From NCBI GenBank assembly GCA_023432725.1, contig JAEYUH010000207.1, positions 1-6,931 of the forward strand: 6,931 nucleotides of DNA. Direction: 5' to 3'. Every line of letters begins with the position of its first letter. The first letter of the stretch is position 1. The notes below the pieces were generated by a model. The model saw nothing but the letters and a program-made list of their open reading frames with translations. It was not told the DNA's origin and ran no database searches. Shown piece after piece: positions 5,437 to 6,931 of the stretch. A program made the position numbers and the translations under genes. The DNA is from Actinomycetes bacterium (GTDB lineage Bacteria; Actinomycetota; Actinomycetes; Propionibacteriales; Propionibacteriaceae).

Positions 5437-6931
5437 ACTCCCACTCGATGGTGGCGGGTGGCTTGCTCGTGATGTCGAGCACCACCCGGTTGACCTCGGG
5501 CACCTCGTTGGTGATCCGGGTGCTGATCCGCTCCAGCACCTCGTAGGGCAGCCGGACCCAGTCGGCGGTCATCGCGTCCTCGCTGGTGACCGGCCGCAGC
5601 ACCACCGGATGGCCGTAGGTGCGGCCGTCGCCCTGCACCCCCACCGACCGGACGTCGGCGAGCAGCACCACGGGGAACTGCCAGATCTCCGGGTCGAGGC
5701 CCGCCTCGGTGATCTCGGCGCGCACAATGGCATCTGCGGCACGCAGGATGCGCAGCCGCCCGGCGTCCACCGCGCCGACGATCCGGATGCCGAGGCCCGG
5801 GCCCGGGAACGGGTGGCGTCCGACTATCTTCTCCGGCAGGCCGAGCTGGCGGCCCACCTCACGCACCTCGTCCTTGAACAGCGCACGCAGCGGCTCGATG
5901 AGTTCGAACTCCAGGTCGTCGGGCAGGCCACCCACGTTGTGGTGGCTCTTGATGTTCGCGGCGCCCTCGCCGCCACCGGACTCCACGACGTCGGGGTACA
6001 GGGTTCCCTGCACGAGGAACCGCACCGGCGCACCGTCCGGCGCGGCCTCGACCAGTTCCCGCTCGGCGGCCTCGAAGACCCGGATGAACTCCCGGCCGAT
6101 GATCTTGCGCTTCTCCTCGGGGTCGGTGACACCGGCCAGGAAGCCGAGGAAGCGCTCGGCGGCGTCCACGGTCTTGAGGTTCGCGCCGGTGGCCGCGACG
6201 AAGTCCTGCTCGACCTGGGCCCGCTCGCCCTCGCGCAGCAGGCCGTGGTCGACGAAGACGCAGGTGAGCTGGTCGCCGATCGCGCGCTGCACCAGGGCTG
6301 CGGCGACCGCGGAGTCGACGCCCCCGGAGAGCCCGCAGATCACCCGGTCGGAACCTACCCGCGCGCGGATCTGCTCCACCTGCTCGTCGACGATGTTGAG
6401 GCTGGTCCAGGTGGGACGACAGTCGGCGATCTCGAACAGGAAGTGCTCGAGCACCGCCTGGCCGTGCTGGGAGTGCAGCACCTCCGGGTGCCACTGCACG
6501 CCGGCCAGCCGGCGCTGGACGTCCTCGAAGGCAGCCACCCGCGCCCGCGGCGACCGGGCGGTGACCGTGAACCCGTCCGGCGCCTCGGTCACCTCGTCGC
6601 CATGGGACATCCAGGAGGTCAGCGTCGCCGGCAGCCCGTGCAGCAGCCGCCCCGGCTCGACCACCGACACCTGGGTGCGTCCGTACTCCCGCCGGCCGGT
6701 GCGGGCGACGGTGCCGCCGAGCGCCTGCGCCATCGCCATGAACCCGTAGCAGATGCCGAACACCGGCAGGTCGTGGGCCAGCAGGTCGCCGTCCAGCTGG
6801 GGCGCGCCCGGCTCGTACACCGAACTCGGTCCGCCGGACAGGATCACTGCCTTGGGCCGGCGGGCGAGGATGTCGGCGACGCTCATCGTGTGCGGCACGA
6901 TCTCGGAGTAGACCTTGGCCTCCCGGACGCG
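5435..6931 (-). CDS. guaA: GMP synthase (glutamine-hydrolysing), 5' end outside window
   Basis: GuaA converts XMP, ATP and glutamine to GMP, AMP, PPi and glutamate, the last step of guanine nucleotide synthesis, in the cytoplasm. The 498 visible residues run open to the window edge. The first 11 ([11 protein letters not shown]) match the family N-terminus, so the GTG at 6896-6898 is internal and about 20-25 residues are missing. The class I glutamine amidotransferase domain comes first, with [13 protein letters not shown] and an intact Cys-His-Glu triad: Cys in GICYG (codon 6749-6751) and His and Glu in WHPE (6488-6490, 6482-6484). The ATP pyrophosphatase domain follows, with P-loop SGGVDS at visible residues 202-207. 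Then come [14 protein letters not shown] and a complete C-terminal dimerisation domain ending KPPATIEWE. The usual Gln of GxCxGxQ is Met here. Start, ribosome site and promoter are not visible. Confidence 0.98.
   Translation of the reverse strand, partial: RVREAKVYSEIVPHTMSVADILARRPKAVILSGGPSSVYEPGAPQLDGDLLAHDLPVFGICYGFMAMAQALGGTVARTGRREYGRTQVSVVEPGRLLHGLPATLTSWMSHGDEVTEAPDGFTVTARSPRARVAAFEDVQRRLAGVQWHPEVLHSQHGQAVLEHFLFEIADCRPTWTSLNIVDEQVEQIRARVGSDRVICGLSGGVDSAVAAALVQRAIGDQLTCVFVDHGLLREGERAQVEQDFVAATGANLKTVDAAERFLGFLAGVTDPEEKRKIIGREFIRVFEAAERELVEAAPDGAPVRFLVQGTLYPDVVESGGGEGAANIKSHHNVGGLPDDLEFELIEPLRALFKDEVREVGRQLGLPEKIVGRHPFPGPGLGIRIVGAVDAGRLRILRAADAIVRAEITEAGLDPEIWQFPVVLLADVRSVGVQGDGRTYGHPVVLRPVTSEDAMTADWVRLPYEVLERISTRITNEVPEVNRVVLDITSKPPATIEWE

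Noticed and set aside
5619..6749. A 376-codon open frame antisense to guaA
   Set aside because: Its Ser/Arg/Pro-rich composition with no domain is typical of an antisense shadow; the guaA reading is certain.
6896..6898. GTG as the start of guaA
   Set aside because: Codons upstream to the window edge encode [11 protein letters not shown], which matches the GuaA N-terminal region, so the gene continues beyond the window.

Overview
This is a G+C-rich window whose codon use (third positions almost all G or C) and protein families point to a high-GC actinomycete. The GuaA sequence closely resembles actinobacterial GMP synthases. The genus cannot be fixed from the sequence alone. I see no mobile elements, tRNA or rRNA genes, CRISPR arrays or signs of recent transfer.

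Layout: (1) 2-994 (+), an atypical NAD(P)-dependent epimerase/dehydratase of the extended SDR type. (2) 1004-3487 (-), a family 3 glycoside hydrolase with an inserted PA14-like domain, convergent with gene 1 and separated from it by only 9 bases. (3) 3488-3741, a 254-base divergent intergenic region with a possible promoter for the hydrolase, a stem-loop and short GC-rich repeats. (4) 3742-5386 (+), a tight three-gene operon of small membrane proteins: a PspC-domain protein with a LiaF/toastrack-like C-terminal domain, a 65-residue two-helix protein resembling the LiaI-LiaF membrane region, and a 98-residue stand-alone PspC protein. Both junctions are ATGA start/stop overlaps. (5) 5393-5436, a long hairpin at the convergent junction that probably ends transcription from both sides. 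(6) 5435 to the right edge (-), guaA (GMP synthase), whose first roughly 20-25 codons lie outside the window.

Functionally, guaA is housekeeping purine synthesis. The GH3 enzyme is probably cytoplasmic and cleaves beta-linked glycosides, and the SDR is probably a separate carbohydrate- or nucleotide-sugar-type oxidoreductase. The most interesting unit is the PspC / LiaI-like / PspC operon, which looks like an envelope-stress sensing or membrane-protection module. Neither PspA nor a LiaRS-type two-component pair is present in the window, so its output is not visible here.
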